A program made the translations under genes and the position numbers. A model generated the notes under the pieces. It was given only the letters and a program-made list of their open reading frames with translations, had not been told where the DNA came from and made no database searches. 44,916 nucleotides of DNA from an uncultured Clostridia bacterium (GTDB taxonomy: Bacteria; Bacillota; Clostridia; Christensenellales; UBA1242). The stretch lies in the NCBI GenBank assembly GCA_944383275.1, contig CALWOV010000002.1:71514-116429 (forward strand), read 5' to 3'. Positions 7,307-15,437 of this stretch are shown here, piece after piece (the first letter of the stretch is position 1; every line of letters begins with the position of its first letter).

Positions 7307-8217
7307 TGGAAGTTATTAAAGTTGAAAACCTTACCAAAGATTATGGAAATGGCAGAGGTATATTTGACCTTAACTTTTCGGTCAACAAAGGCGAAACCTT
7401 TGGTTTTGTTGGAACAAATGGAAGTGGGAAAACAACCACAATTCGTCATATAATGGGTTTTTTAAAGCAACAAAAAGGTTCTTGCTATGTTATGGGAATG
7501 GACGCTTGGAAAAAATCTAGTGAAATTAAAAAATATGTAGAATACATACCAGGCGAAATTGCTTTTCCAGACCTTGCAACAGGAACAGAATTTTTAAAAA
7601 GCCAAGCAGAACTTTTGGGACTAAAAGATATGTCGTATGCAAATAAACTTATAGAAATGTTGCAACTAGATACATCTGCTAATTTAAAGCGAATGAGTAA
7701 GGGAATGAAACAAAAAACAGCAATAGTTGCAGCACTTATGGCAGATAAAGAAATTTTAATTTTAGATGAGCCGACAACGGGGCTAGACCCATTGATGCGG
7801 CAAACATTTCTTGAAATAATTGAAGCAGAAAAGAAAAAAGGCAAAACAATTTTAATGAGCAGTCAAATGTTTAATGAACTTGAAACTACATGTGACCGTG
7901 TTGCCTTAATATTTGGTGGAAGAATTGTTGATATAGCCGATGTTAATAAAATAAAACATACAACATTTAAGTCGTATAAAATTGAATTTATCAATAAAAA
8001 AGACTATGAGTATTTTAAAACTTTAAACTTTAAAATAGTTCGCGACCAAGAAAAATATAATCAGGTAACAGTTAAAATAAGTAACAGTCACTTAAAAGAA
8101 CTTTTTGCCGAACTTAAAAAATACAAATTAAAGTTTATCTCTGAAGTAGATTATAACTTGGAAAAATATTTTATGGAAATTTTAAATAAAGATAAAAGGA
8201 GTGATGAAAATGTTTAG
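7306..8217 (+). CDS. ABC exporter ATP-binding protein 2
   Basis: A 303-residue paralogue of the preceding ATPase: Walker A GTNGSGKTT, signature MSKGMKQKT, Walker B ILILDEPTTGLDP, and a Q-loop region YIPGEIAFPDLATG. The H-loop position reads SSQMFNE, so the switch His of the partner (SSHIFNE) is replaced by Gln; this suggests one degenerate ATPase site in a heterodimer. Translation is coupled to the upstream gene by a TAATG overlap, and the permease begins inside its last codons. The C-terminal 90 residues are a variable accessory domain. Confidence 0.88.
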   Translation: MEVIKVENLTKDYGNGRGIFDLNFSVNKGETFGFVGTNGSGKTTTIRHIMGFLKQQKGSCYVMGMDAWKKSSEIKKYVEYIPGEIAFPDLATGTEFLKSQAELLGLKDMSYANKLIEMLQLDTSANLKRMSKGMKQKTAIVAALMADKEILILDEPTTGLDPLMRQTFLEIIEAEKKKGKTILMSSQMFNELETTCDRVALIFGGRIVDIADVNKIKHTTFKSYKIEFINKKDYEYFKTLNFKIVRDQEKYNQVTVKISNSHLKELFAELKKYKLKFISEVDYNLEKYFMEILNKDKRSDENV

Positions 8218-9832
8218 TAAAGCACTTTTTAAACAGTCGGCAAAAGCAAATTGGATGCGTTGGCTAACGGTAACTGTTGCAACTTGCGTTATGCTTGCAA
8301 TCGTTATTATAGTGCTTGGAAATCTTGCAATAAACGACATTCGTGATTCACTTAAGAATGTTTTTGTGCAAGCAGACCAAGAATCTTCTTTAAAGGAAGA
8401 AGCCGTTGATGCTTATGAACTTTATATGACTTCGGTAGATACTTATAATCAAACAGCAAGTTTCAGTGGAATGCTTGGGGTGGTTACAAATACTTATGAT
8501 GGTAAAGTTAACACCTATAAAACTGAAAACGATGGTGCAGAACCTAGTGATGAGCAAAAACAAATTTATATTGAAGAAACTGCAACTCAATACTCTGGTT
8601 TTGCTGGTTTTGTTGGAATGGAAGAAGCTGAATTAAAGGCATATATAACAAGCATTTTAAATTTCTATATAACAAAATATGATGCAACTAAAGATGAAGT
8701 TTTGTTTGACCAGTATTTTCTAGAACAGGTTTACACAGAAGCATATGCTGTTGAAATTGCAAAAGAAGATGCAACTGTTGAAAGTGCCACAGAACGCGCT
8801 AATTCTGCAAAAGAAATTGCTGCTGCTGCAATATCACAGTATAAAACAGATGCTTCAGCACAAGATTATGAATACAAAAGAGAAAACTATGTAAGTTATG
8901 CAACCAACTATGTAAACAATACAATTATGTATGATAATGTTTACAAAATGCAAATACAGGCTGGTGCAACCGAAGATGAAGCAAAAGAATACGCAGTAAC
9001 AGTTAAGGTAATTTCAAATACTGCAATTTCTACTTATGAATTATGGCTTGTTGAATATGAAAATCAAAATGCTGATGTGGAAATTACAGCCGAGCAAAAA
9101 GCCGATGCTAAATCTCGCGCGTGTGAAAGTATTACTGACCAAATTCCCGAAAAGGTAGGGGAAGCATTATCAGAACTTGGTAATATGGATATGTATGGCT
9201 TAATTATAGGTTCAATTTTCTATAGAATTGCAGGCTTATTACTTCCTATGGTTTTTGTAATAATGACAGCAAACAGTTTGCTAGCAGGTCAGGTAGATTC
9301 AGGTTCTATGGCTTATGTTCTATCAACTCCAACAAAACGCCGAACAGTAACCGTAACACAAATGATGTATTTGTTATGGTCATTGTTTGCAATGTATGCA
9401 ATATTAACAGTCGTCAGCGTTATATCGGTTTGGGTAGTCGGTGGAAACAGCTTTGCAATTAATTTTGGAGAAATCTTGTTGTTCAACCTAGGTGCATTCT
9501 TAACTATGTTTGCATTTGCAGGTTTCTGCTTTATGTGTTCTGCAATATTCAACCGTTCAAAACATTCGTTAAGTATTGGGGGCGGACTTACTATATTTAT
9601 GCTGGTTTGCACAATCTTAGGGTTATTTGGTTCAGATGTTGTGCCAAGTGCAATGAGAATTGATGCAATGAACTTCTTTAACTATCTATCAATAATTTCA
9701 TTCTTTGATACTGTTTCAATTTTAAATAGCACATTAAGTTATCTTTGGAAGTTCGGAATTTTACTGGCAATAGGTGTGGTTACATTTATTATTGGTGTGT
9801 TCCGATTCGATAAAAAAGACTTGCCATTGTAA
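8210..9832 (+). CDS. ABC exporter permease with large helical extracytoplasmic domain
   Basis: A 540-residue permease. One N-terminal helix (about residues 17-40) is followed by a soluble region of about 290 residues, rich in Ala, Glu and Tyr and probably helical, then five to six membrane helices from about residue 330 to the end, with MTANSLLAGQVDSGSMAYVLSTPTKR (the coupling region typical of ABC-2 permeases). It overlaps the second ATPase gene. I choose the ATG at 8210, eight bases after AGGAG; GTG and ATG codons at 8201 and 8204 lie too close to that site. The outside domain between helices 1 and 2 is far larger than in drug exporters and might bind a peptide. Terminator at 9915-9946. Confidence 0.82.
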   Translation: MFSKALFKQSAKANWMRWLTVTVATCVMLAIVIIVLGNLAINDIRDSLKNVFVQADQESSLKEEAVDAYELYMTSVDTYNQTASFSGMLGVVTNTYDGKVNTYKTENDGAEPSDEQKQIYIEETATQYSGFAGFVGMEEAELKAYITSILNFYITKYDATKDEVLFDQYFLEQVYTEAYAVEIAKEDATVESATERANSAKEIAAAAISQYKTDASAQDYEYKRENYVSYATNYVNNTIMYDNVYKMQIQAGATEDEAKEYAVTVKVISNTAISTYELWLVEYENQNADVEITAEQKADAKSRACESITDQIPEKVGEALSELGNMDMYGLIIGSIFYRIAGLLLPMVFVIMTANSLLAGQVDSGSMAYVLSTPTKRRTVTVTQMMYLLWSLFAMYAILTVVSVISVWVVGGNSFAINFGEILLFNLGAFLTMFAFAGFCFMCSAIFNRSKHSLSIGGGLTIFMLVCTILGLFGSDVVPSAMRIDAMNFFNYLSIISFFDTVSILNSTLSYLWKFGILLAIGVVTFIIGVFRFDKKDLPL

Positions 9833-9914
9833 TTTAAAACGATTTAACTTATAGTTAAAATGAAATATTTTAAATTATTAATAAGTTAAACTTCTATTTA
9901 ATTTAATAAGTAAA

Positions 9915-9946
9915 TAAAAAATCACCATAATTGGTGATTTTTTATT
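9915..9946 (+). terminator. terminator of the ABC operon
   Basis: AAAAAATCACC-ATAA-TTGGTGATTTTTTATT: a strong stem followed by a T run. It is the only clear feature in the first half of the 329-base gap between the ABC operon and the htrA-like gene; the second half holds a decayed repeat. Confidence 0.85.
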
Positions 9947-10021
9947 GCTAATTTTATTATAAGTTTGTTAAAGTTTATGCAAGCATAAAAATTTAATTTT
10001 ACATTACATAAAAAACTTGAT

Positions 10022-10161
10022 TTTCATTATAAAAAGTTTTATCTGCAATCAATAATAGTTGTTTGCAATAAAACTATTGTTTATTTAAATTGTTATTTTT
10101 AAATTATTTTTTAAATATATTTTGCATTAAATTTCAATTCTATAAATTTTATATCACATAA
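10022..10161 (+). repeat. decayed copy of the 158-bp modular repeat, abutting the htrA-like stop codon
   Basis: Alignment by eye to the intact copies at 38583-38899: ATTATAAAAAGTTTTATCTG matches ATTATCGGAAGTTTTGTCTG at 16 of 20; the 27 bases from about 10069 match the AAAACTGATGTTAATTCAAA segment and its continuation at 21 of 27; and the end ATATCACATAATTA matches ACATCACATAGTTTA. The right end meets the stop codon of the convergent protease gene, as at the other loci. Middle part too diverged to assign a module type. Confidence 0.55.
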
Positions 10162-11610
10162 TTATTTAATATTTACTAAATCATCTAAACTTATTGTATA
10201 GTTTTCTGTTGTTGCTTCAACATCATTTCTAGTATATTTTATTGAAATATTGTCGTTTGGTCTTATTTGAAGAATAGCATCAGATATATCAAAATCTTGA
10301 TTTATTGCATATTCTGTTGTGTTTATATAAATAGATTTTATAACATCATTTATTTCAAGCCCTAAGGTATCGGCAATACTTCCCGAAGTTATATCACTAA
10401 CGGTTACAGTTTCACAAATTTTTCCATAACCAGAATTTGCATCATAAACATATTTCGAGTTAGATGTTTGAACTGTAACACCAAGCACAATTTTATAAGC
10501 ATTTTGTGTGTCTTCATTATTGTCGTTGTAGTAATACATAATGTTTTCAACTGTGCCTTTTACAATTTGTAATGGTATTGCATAGTTAACATTTTGGTCT
10601 TCTTCATCACCGGCATTAGTTATACCTATAAGTTCGCCTTTTGCATTAAACAATCCACCACCAGAACTGCCATTGTATATTGCTGTATCAATTCTAATAG
10701 AACGATGTTGCCTTACTGTGCCATCTATTTCTAAGTTTATATATTCATTATCAACACTAACAATACCTTCAGTAACACTTATTCCTTCATCTTCAGGGTT
10801 ACCAATGGCAATGGCTGTTTGCCCAACATAATAATCTTCTGCAAAAGTAACTTCTTTAATTTCGCTGTTAATTGCTTTTAAATCGGTTGTGCTAGCCTTT
10901 AAAACAGCAATGTCATTTTCAACAGAACCTCCAACCAATTCGCATTTAACACCATATGTGCCATAGTTATACACAGTATAACCTAGATTGTCTGTTTCAC
11001 TTGTTGCAACAGGTTCAAATTCACTTCCATATAAATAAACATAAACTTTTCTAGCAAAATTCGAACCATTATCTGCATTTGCATTACTATTATAAATAAC
11101 GTGATAGTTAGTTATAATATAGGTATAATCTTCATCAATCTTGTAAATAACACCACTTCCAGAGTAAATTGCAACTTGATTAGATACAGTTTGATATGGC
11201 CAAATACTTGTAGTTACTGTTTGAGTAAATTCCGAGTAAATTTTTAAACTAGATTGTAAACATTTATTAATAACTAAGGAATTGTCAGCCTGTTCAATAT
11301 TAAGATATTTTTCTAAAAATTCAGCATAAGTTAGTTCACTGCCATAAATTTCTTTATAGTTTTCATATATGTCCATAATGGAGACATCTTGTCCGTCTTT
11401 ACCATTGGTTACCGTAAATGTTGAAGTCGTTCCATCTGAATAAGTTATTGTATAAGTATCAACATTGTTTTCAGAATTTGTTTGTTGAATTGATACAATA
11501 TAGTTGGTTGTTGTTCCACAACCGGTAAAAACCAAACAACAACTAAAAATTAATAAAAGCAGTCCATAAATAACGAAATTTTTGACTGCTATTTTTCTTC
11601 CTTGTTTCAT
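10162..11610 (-). CDS. HtrA/DegP-like serine protease lipoprotein
   Basis: A 482-residue surface lipoprotein. Signal segment about residues 10-30 with lipobox FTGC (Cys31). Trypsin-like domain about 120-360 with the triad His170 (TNYHV), Asp233 (ENDIAVLKA) and Ser316 (GSSGGGLF). A PDZ domain follows (about 375-475, with DITSGSIADTLGLEINDVIKSI). Residues 35-110 form a beta-rich N-terminal extension containing TYTITYSDGTTSTFTVTNGKDG, a motif common in surface proteins. Such proteases degrade misfolded exported proteins. It lies downstream of an ECF sigma/anti-sigma pair with its own copy of their upstream motif, so it is probably a regulon member. Start preceded by AGGAGTGAAAA. The lipid anchor instead of a transmembrane anchor is less usual. 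Confidence 0.9.
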   Translation of the reverse strand: MKQGRKIAVKNFVIYGLLLLIFSCCLVFTGCGTTTNYIVSIQQTNSENNVDTYTITYSDGTTSTFTVTNGKDGQDVSIMDIYENYKEIYGSELTYAEFLEKYLNIEQADNSLVINKCLQSSLKIYSEFTQTVTTSIWPYQTVSNQVAIYSGSGVIYKIDEDYTYIITNYHVIYNSNANADNGSNFARKVYVYLYGSEFEPVATSETDNLGYTVYNYGTYGVKCELVGGSVENDIAVLKASTTDLKAINSEIKEVTFAEDYYVGQTAIAIGNPEDEGISVTEGIVSVDNEYINLEIDGTVRQHRSIRIDTAIYNGSSGGGLFNAKGELIGITNAGDEEDQNVNYAIPLQIVKGTVENIMYYYNDNNEDTQNAYKIVLGVTVQTSNSKYVYDANSGYGKICETVTVSDITSGSIADTLGLEINDVIKSIYINTTEYAINQDFDISDAILQIRPNDNISIKYTRNDVEATTENYTISLDDLVNIK

Positions 11611-11642
11611 TTTTTCACTCCTAATATTTTATTATTCTAGCC

Positions 11643-11675
11643 ATTAAACGAAACAATTATTTATTTTATTGGTAA
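11643..11675 (-). promoter_or_regulatory. putative ECF-sigma promoter of the htrA-like gene
   Basis: Minus strand: TTAC (11675-11672), 21 bases, CGTTTAAT (11650-11643). The same elements at exactly the same spacing occur before the ECF sigma gene (12936-12968); 26 of 33 positions agree, including AATAAAATA just after TTAC. CGT-type -10 boxes are typical of ECF sigma factors. The element sits in the 67-base gap between anti-sigma and protease genes. Confidence 0.6.
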
Positions 11676-11677
11676 AT

Positions 11678-12397
11678 TTAAAAATAAAATGTTGGATAAG
11701 GTGATTTAAAGTTTGGGTTAAAGTATTTATCGTGGCTTATAATATCATCTTTCATTTCATCTAAATTTTTATATTGCTTATCAATGCCCATTCTTTCTTT
11801 AAAATTTTCAATACTTAAATAAGAATCATTTATTTCAATATTTTTTAACCCTTGTAAAATTAAATTTTGTTTAAGAAGTTCAATGGCAAAATCTGCTTTT
11901 CGGCTTGCAAAATCTTGTTTATTGTTTGTAACATAAAGATTTATATTTTTATCAATAGAGTAGTTTTCGAAATATCCCATTTTAAATGCAACACTTATAA
12001 TTGTTGCAATGCAAGTTTCAAGGGAAGAACCTTTAATATTGTTAAATTTATTGTTGCTTAAAAGTTCATCGCCATCGGAATTAAAAGAACAAACGCTTAA
12101 AACTTCATTATTTATATCTGTTGTAATACAAACACTAGGATTAATTTCTAAAACATAAGAAGTTAAATTGGAATAGGCAATGTTATCATTAAGCCCTAAA
12201 AATAATGCACAAATTAAAATAATACAAGCAGAGCAGGTTGCTGTGGCTGCAATTCTAAATCTGTTCCAAATACTGACCACTTTTGTTTTTTGTTTAAAAG
12301 TTGTATCGATAGGGGTATCAAGTATTCTAGAAGATAGTTCTATGTTAATGCTTTCACTTTCTTTCATAAGCATTTGTCTTATATCTTTATCGTTCAT
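11678..12397 (-). CDS. membrane anti-sigma factor (probable)
   Basis: A 239-residue protein: a cytoplasmic-type N-terminal part of about 47 residues (MNDKDIRQMLMKESESINIE), one membrane helix (about 48-69), then an extracytoplasmic domain of about 165 residues with conserved-looking AFKMGYF and ADFAIELLKQNLI. I recognise no catalytic motif. The start lies 11 bases inside the end of the ECF sigma gene, the classic arrangement for an anti-sigma factor that holds its sigma at the membrane. The outside part resembles the DUF-type sensor domains seen in RsgI-like anti-sigma factors, but that is only a guess. Start preceded by AAGGGGG. Confidence 0.75.
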   Translation of the reverse strand: MNDKDIRQMLMKESESINIELSSRILDTPIDTTFKQKTKVVSIWNRFRIAATATCSACIILICALFLGLNDNIAYSNLTSYVLEINPSVCITTDINNEVLSVCSFNSDGDELLSNNKFNNIKGSSLETCIATIISVAFKMGYFENYSIDKNINLYVTNNKQDFASRKADFAIELLKQNLILQGLKNIEINDSYLSIENFKERMGIDKQYKNLDEMKDDIISHDKYFNPNFKSPYPTFYF

Positions 12398-12923
12398 TTT
12401 GTTCCCCCTTTATAACATTATTTAAAAGTTTTATAGATTGATTATATTTCCAAAGCACAGTGCCAAGTGGAAGATTTAAAATAGTTGCAATTTCTTTGTG
12501 CTTATAACCACCTATTATATGTAATATCACAATTTGCCGTTCTATATCTTTTAGAACTGTGTTAATTAAGTTATGAACATAAAGTTTGGTATCACTTTTA
12601 TTTTCAGAACCTAAATATTGTTCCATTTGGTCAGAATAAGTTTCGTTTTTGCGCTTTGTTTTTCTTAAATAGTCTAGACTTAAATTTTTTGCAATCTGAA
12701 ATATCCACGCCGAAGGGTTTGTGTTAGGTTGGTAAGATTGAATGTTTTTCCTAACTTTAATAAATGTTTCTTGCAAAATGTCTTCGGCTTCCTGATAATC
12801 ATTAACAAAAGTATAAATAAAACTAAAAACACCTTTATATATACCATTATAAATTTCAGTAAAAGCCTGTTCATCGCCACTTTGCACTTTCACCATAAGT
12901 GAATTTAACTGCGCTTTATCCAC
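12387..12923 (-). CDS. ECF-type RNA polymerase sigma factor
   Basis: A 178-residue sigma-70 family protein with region 2 (residues about 12-80: AFTEIYNGIYKGVFSFIYTFV, DYQEAEDILQETFIKV, PSAWIFQIAKNLSLDYLRK) and region 4 (about 118-170: IERQIVILHIIGGYKHKEIATILNLPLGTV). Regions 1.1 and 3 are missing, as in ECF factors. Start is GTG at 12923, six bases after AGGAG; a nearby ATG is in another frame. It directs polymerase to stress promoters and is probably held inactive by the membrane protein encoded next. A TTAC-N21-CGTTTAAT motif shared with the htrA-like gene stands upstream, consistent with self-activation. Confidence 0.92.
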   Translation of the reverse strand: MDKAQLNSLMVKVQSGDEQAFTEIYNGIYKGVFSFIYTFVNDYQEAEDILQETFIKVRKNIQSYQPNTNPSAWIFQIAKNLSLDYLRKTKRKNETYSDQMEQYLGSENKSDTKLYVHNLINTVLKDIERQIVILHIIGGYKHKEIATILNLPLGTVLWKYNQSIKLLNNVIKGEQNER

Positions 12924-12935
12924 TTCATTCTCCTA

Positions 12936-12968
12936 ATTAAACGAAAAATAATTGTATTTTATTTGTAA
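12936..12968 (-). promoter_or_regulatory. putative autoregulated ECF-sigma promoter
   Basis: Minus strand: TTAC (12968-12965), 21 bases, CGTTTAAT (12943-12936), matching the element before the htrA-like gene. The start of transcription would fall almost on the ribosome binding site, giving a very short leader, so the exact -10 assignment needs mapping. Confidence 0.55.
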
Positions 12969-13030
12969 TTTTATAAACTATTGGAAGTAAAAATTTAAAA
13001 TTTTTAAAAATCTATCGTATTTTTGTGTTA

Positions 13031-13112
13031 CACACGGCTTCCATAGTGTAATTCAAGCGTCGTCTTGGTAACATAAATACAAACAATTATGCTACACTAA
13101 ACTTCCTTGAAT
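13031..13112. other. intergenic segment with interleaved inverted repeats
   Basis: Part of the 398-base gap between the divergent sigma and MetRS-like genes, visibly richer in G/C than its surroundings. TAGTGTA (13044-13050) and ATTCAAG (13051-13057) are followed by their complements in the same order: TACACTA (13093-13099) and CTTGAAT (13106-13112). This A-B-A'-B' order is that of a pseudoknot rather than a plain hairpin. The MetRS promoter lies downstream, so this is not its leader. Rest of the gap is A/T without features. Confidence 0.35.
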
Positions 13113-13216
13113 ATAATTTATTAGTTTGATTATAGAAAAAAATTATAATAAAATCTATTAAAAAAACAAAAAAACTTAAACTATATAAAAATTAAGGCAT
13201 TAATAGTTTTATTTTG

Positions 13217-13245
13217 TTGAAATCAAAACATAAATGTGATATATT
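13217..13245 (+). promoter_or_regulatory. promoter of the MetRS-like gene
   Basis: TTGAAA (13217-13222), 17-bp spacer, TATATT (13240-13245) with TGTGA extension. Transcription would start near 13252, which rules out any start codon upstream of it and supports the ATG at 13322. No T-box or SAM-riboswitch signature is seen in the 70-base leader. Confidence 0.75.
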
Positions 13246-13321
13246 AATAAAAGCAAATAAGTTTGCGCTTTTTGTTTTTAAAAGCAAAAATTTTTTAATT
13301 AACTGTTTTAAGGAGCGTTAT

Positions 13322-15268
13322 ATGGAAAAAAGAAATTTTCCTTCCAAAGTAATCATAACAGCAGGTATGCCAAATGGCAATAAGCCACTGCATATTGGGC
13401 ATATAAGTGTTTTTATTTGGTCAGATTTCTATGCAAGATATATGCGTGATAGAATTGGAAGCGAAAATGTTATATACATTTGTGGAACAGATGGCTTTGG
13501 CTCGTCAACTGAAGAAAAATATAGAAAATTAAAAGCCGAAGGGGGAACAGACCTTACTTTAACAGAATATATAACCAATTTTAATAAAATACAAAAAGAA
13601 ACTTTAAAAAAATATGACATTTCTTTAAACAGATTTTATGCTTCTTGTTTGCAACCTGCTTTAAAGTATCATACCGAAATTTCTGCCTTTATGTTTAAAA
13701 AGATGTTAGAGAATGGAAAGTTGCAAAAAAAGCAAACCGAACAATTTTATGATGAAAAATTGAACACATTTTTAAACGGAAGACAGGTAGAAGGTAAGTG
13801 CCCAATAGAAGGTTGCCAATCTGAAGTTGGCTATGCAGACGAATGTTCTTTGGGGCATCAATATAGCCCACGCGATTTAATAGAACCAAAAAGCACTTTA
13901 TCAAACACAGTTCCAACATTTAAAAAGATAACTAATTACTATTTGTCATTAGATGAATATCGTGAAAATTTAATGAACATAATTTATCGTGAAAAAGAAA
14001 AAGATAGAACACATAAATTTATGATTAAAGAAATGCGCGATTATATGACAAGACCTGTTATTTTCATAACACCAGATGAAAAAGAAAAACTAGAGAAGTT
14101 GAACCTAAAACAAGATTATGAGATAAAATTTGATGAAAAGAAAAATAGATATGAACTTGTTTTTAACAATGTAAAATCTCGTGATATTATCAGCGATATA
14201 TTAAGTGAAAATAAAATTCATTATACAACAAACAAAACACTTGCACCTTTGCGTATAACAGGAAACGCTGCTTGGGGTGTTCCTGTTCCTTTTGTAGAAG
14301 AAGATGCTAAAGATTTAACTTTCTATGTTTGGCCAGAGTCGTTGTGGGCACCAATTTCATTTACAAAAACCTATTTAGAAGAAATGGGTATTAGTCAAAC
14401 TTGGCAAGATTGGTGGTGTAATAAAGAAAACGAAATAACACAGTTTATTGGAGAAGACAATCTTTATTTTTATGCTTTGGCAGAACCTGCAATTTTTATG
14501 GCAGTTAATGGCAAAGAAAATAACGACCAACCAGAAAACGGAAAACTTCAAATGCCCAATATTGTTGCTAATAAACACGTTTTATTAAACAATATAAAAG
14601 CAAGCAGCAGTGGCAGTTTAAAAGCACCTACTGCTGATAATTTGCTAGATTACTACACAAAAGAGCAGTTAAGATGTCATTTTTTAAGTATGAATATAAA
14701 TAATGCTGCATATAATTTTAAATCAAAGGTGTTTTCGCCACAAGATTTTGAAGGAACAGGAGATCCTGTTGTTGCGCAAGGAAATATGCTTACAAATATT
14801 TTTAATAGATTGGTTCGTTCTGTTATTTATAGTTGTCAAACAATGTTTAATAATAAAATTCCAACCAATAAACCAGATATTAAAATTATTGAAAAGTGTA
14901 AAACTATTGTGGAAGAATATCAAAATAAAGTTCAAAACTTTAAATTTAACGAAGTTATAATTTTGCTTGATGAATTTTTCAGAGCAGCAAATCAAGATTG
15001 GTCAGTGCGTTCAAAAATTAATGACGAAAATGAACGAAAACAACTTATTGCAGACACAATTCATATTATAAAAGTTGGCACAACACTTTTGCACCCAATC
15101 GCACCAGAAGGTTCAGCACTTGTTGCTAAATATTTAAAAGCCGATGATAAATTATGGAATTGGGATAATATAGAAAAAACATATTTAGAAATTTGTCCTG
15201 ATGTTGACGAGTTTTTGTTCTTAGAACCAAAATTTGATTTCTTTAAAAAGCACCCATCTCAAATATAA
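13322..15268 (+). CDS. metG: methionyl-tRNA synthetase-like class I tRNA ligase
   Basis: 648 residues from the ATG at 13322 (RBS AAGGAGCG). HIGH motif HIGH at 24-27, IYICGTDGFG near 51-60, and a connective-peptide zinc site with Cys160, Cys165, Cys175 (CPIEGC...DECSLGHQYSP) followed by DLIEPKSTLS, which marks the MetRS branch. GNAAWGVPVP (314-323) and FYVWPESLWAPI correspond to WGIPVP and FYVWFDAPIGY-type blocks. The KMSKS loop reads KASSS (426-430), lacking the second Lys. A segment of about 60-70 residues around 225-310 (TRPVIFITPDEKEKLE onward) looks like an insertion relative to ordinary MetRS. The C-terminal helical anticodon domain keeps a Trp in QDWSVRS. Charges tRNA-Met with methionine if active; a paralogue with another role is possible. 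Confidence 0.78.
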   Translation: MEKRNFPSKVIITAGMPNGNKPLHIGHISVFIWSDFYARYMRDRIGSENVIYICGTDGFGSSTEEKYRKLKAEGGTDLTLTEYITNFNKIQKETLKKYDISLNRFYASCLQPALKYHTEISAFMFKKMLENGKLQKKQTEQFYDEKLNTFLNGRQVEGKCPIEGCQSEVGYADECSLGHQYSPRDLIEPKSTLSNTVPTFKKITNYYLSLDEYRENLMNIIYREKEKDRTHKFMIKEMRDYMTRPVIFITPDEKEKLEKLNLKQDYEIKFDEKKNRYELVFNNVKSRDIISDILSENKIHYTTNKTLAPLRITGNAAWGVPVPFVEEDAKDLTFYVWPESLWAPISFTKTYLEEMGISQTWQDWWCNKENEITQFIGEDNLYFYALAEPAIFMAVNGKENNDQPENGKLQMPNIVANKHVLLNNIKASSSGSLKAPTADNLLDYYTKEQLRCHFLSMNINNAAYNFKSKVFSPQDFEGTGDPVVAQGNMLTNIFNRLVRSVIYSCQTMFNNKIPTNKPDIKIIEKCKTIVEEYQNKVQNFKFNEVIILLDEFFRAANQDWSVRSKINDENERKQLIADTIHIIKVGTTLLHPIAPEGSALVAKYLKADDKLWNWDNIEKTYLEICPDVDEFLFLEPKFDFFKKHPSQI

Positions 15269-15307
15269 AAAGTTCTGAAACCTTTATGGTTAAAACAGAA
15301 CTTTTTT
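15268..15307 (+). terminator. terminator of the MetRS-like gene
   Basis: AAAAGTTCTG ... CAGAACTTTTTT: ten-base stem around a loop of about 18 bases containing AACC/GGTT pairing, then a T run. Confidence 0.85.
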
Positions 15308-15411
15308 ATTATATACAAACCTTTTATAATTCAAATTTACTAAATAGCAATTTTAATAAATATATAAGTGTTTTTTAAAATATTACTATAAGTATAAAAT
15401 TTTATAAAAAT

Positions 15412-15437
15412 AAAAAAGCACAAATTTTGTGCTTTTT
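15412..15437 (-). terminator. terminator of the ychF operon
   Basis: AAAAAAGCACAAA-TT-TTGTGCTTTTTT palindrome directly at the stop codon of the minus-strand gene; T/A runs on both sides allow use from both strands. Confidence 0.85.

Noticed and set aside
7485..7844. Minus-strand open frames within the ABC genes (and similar antisense frames at 1219, 17319, 20710)
   Set aside because: They are complements of well-supported genes in AT-rich DNA, with no binding sites or recognisable products.
13031..13112. Copy of the 158-bp modular repeat
   Set aside because: Only a short string (AGTGTA/ATTCAAGC) is shared; boundaries and the AAAACTGATGTTAATTC core are absent.
13214..13321. Upstream in-frame start for the MetRS-like gene
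   Set aside because: It lies upstream of the promoter's start of transcription; the extra 36 residues are hydrophobic and unlike MetRS; the ATG at 13322 has a good binding site.
13252..13321. T-box or SAM riboswitch before the MetRS-like gene
   Set aside because: The leader is about 70 bases, too short, and has no T-box core or SAM-I motif.
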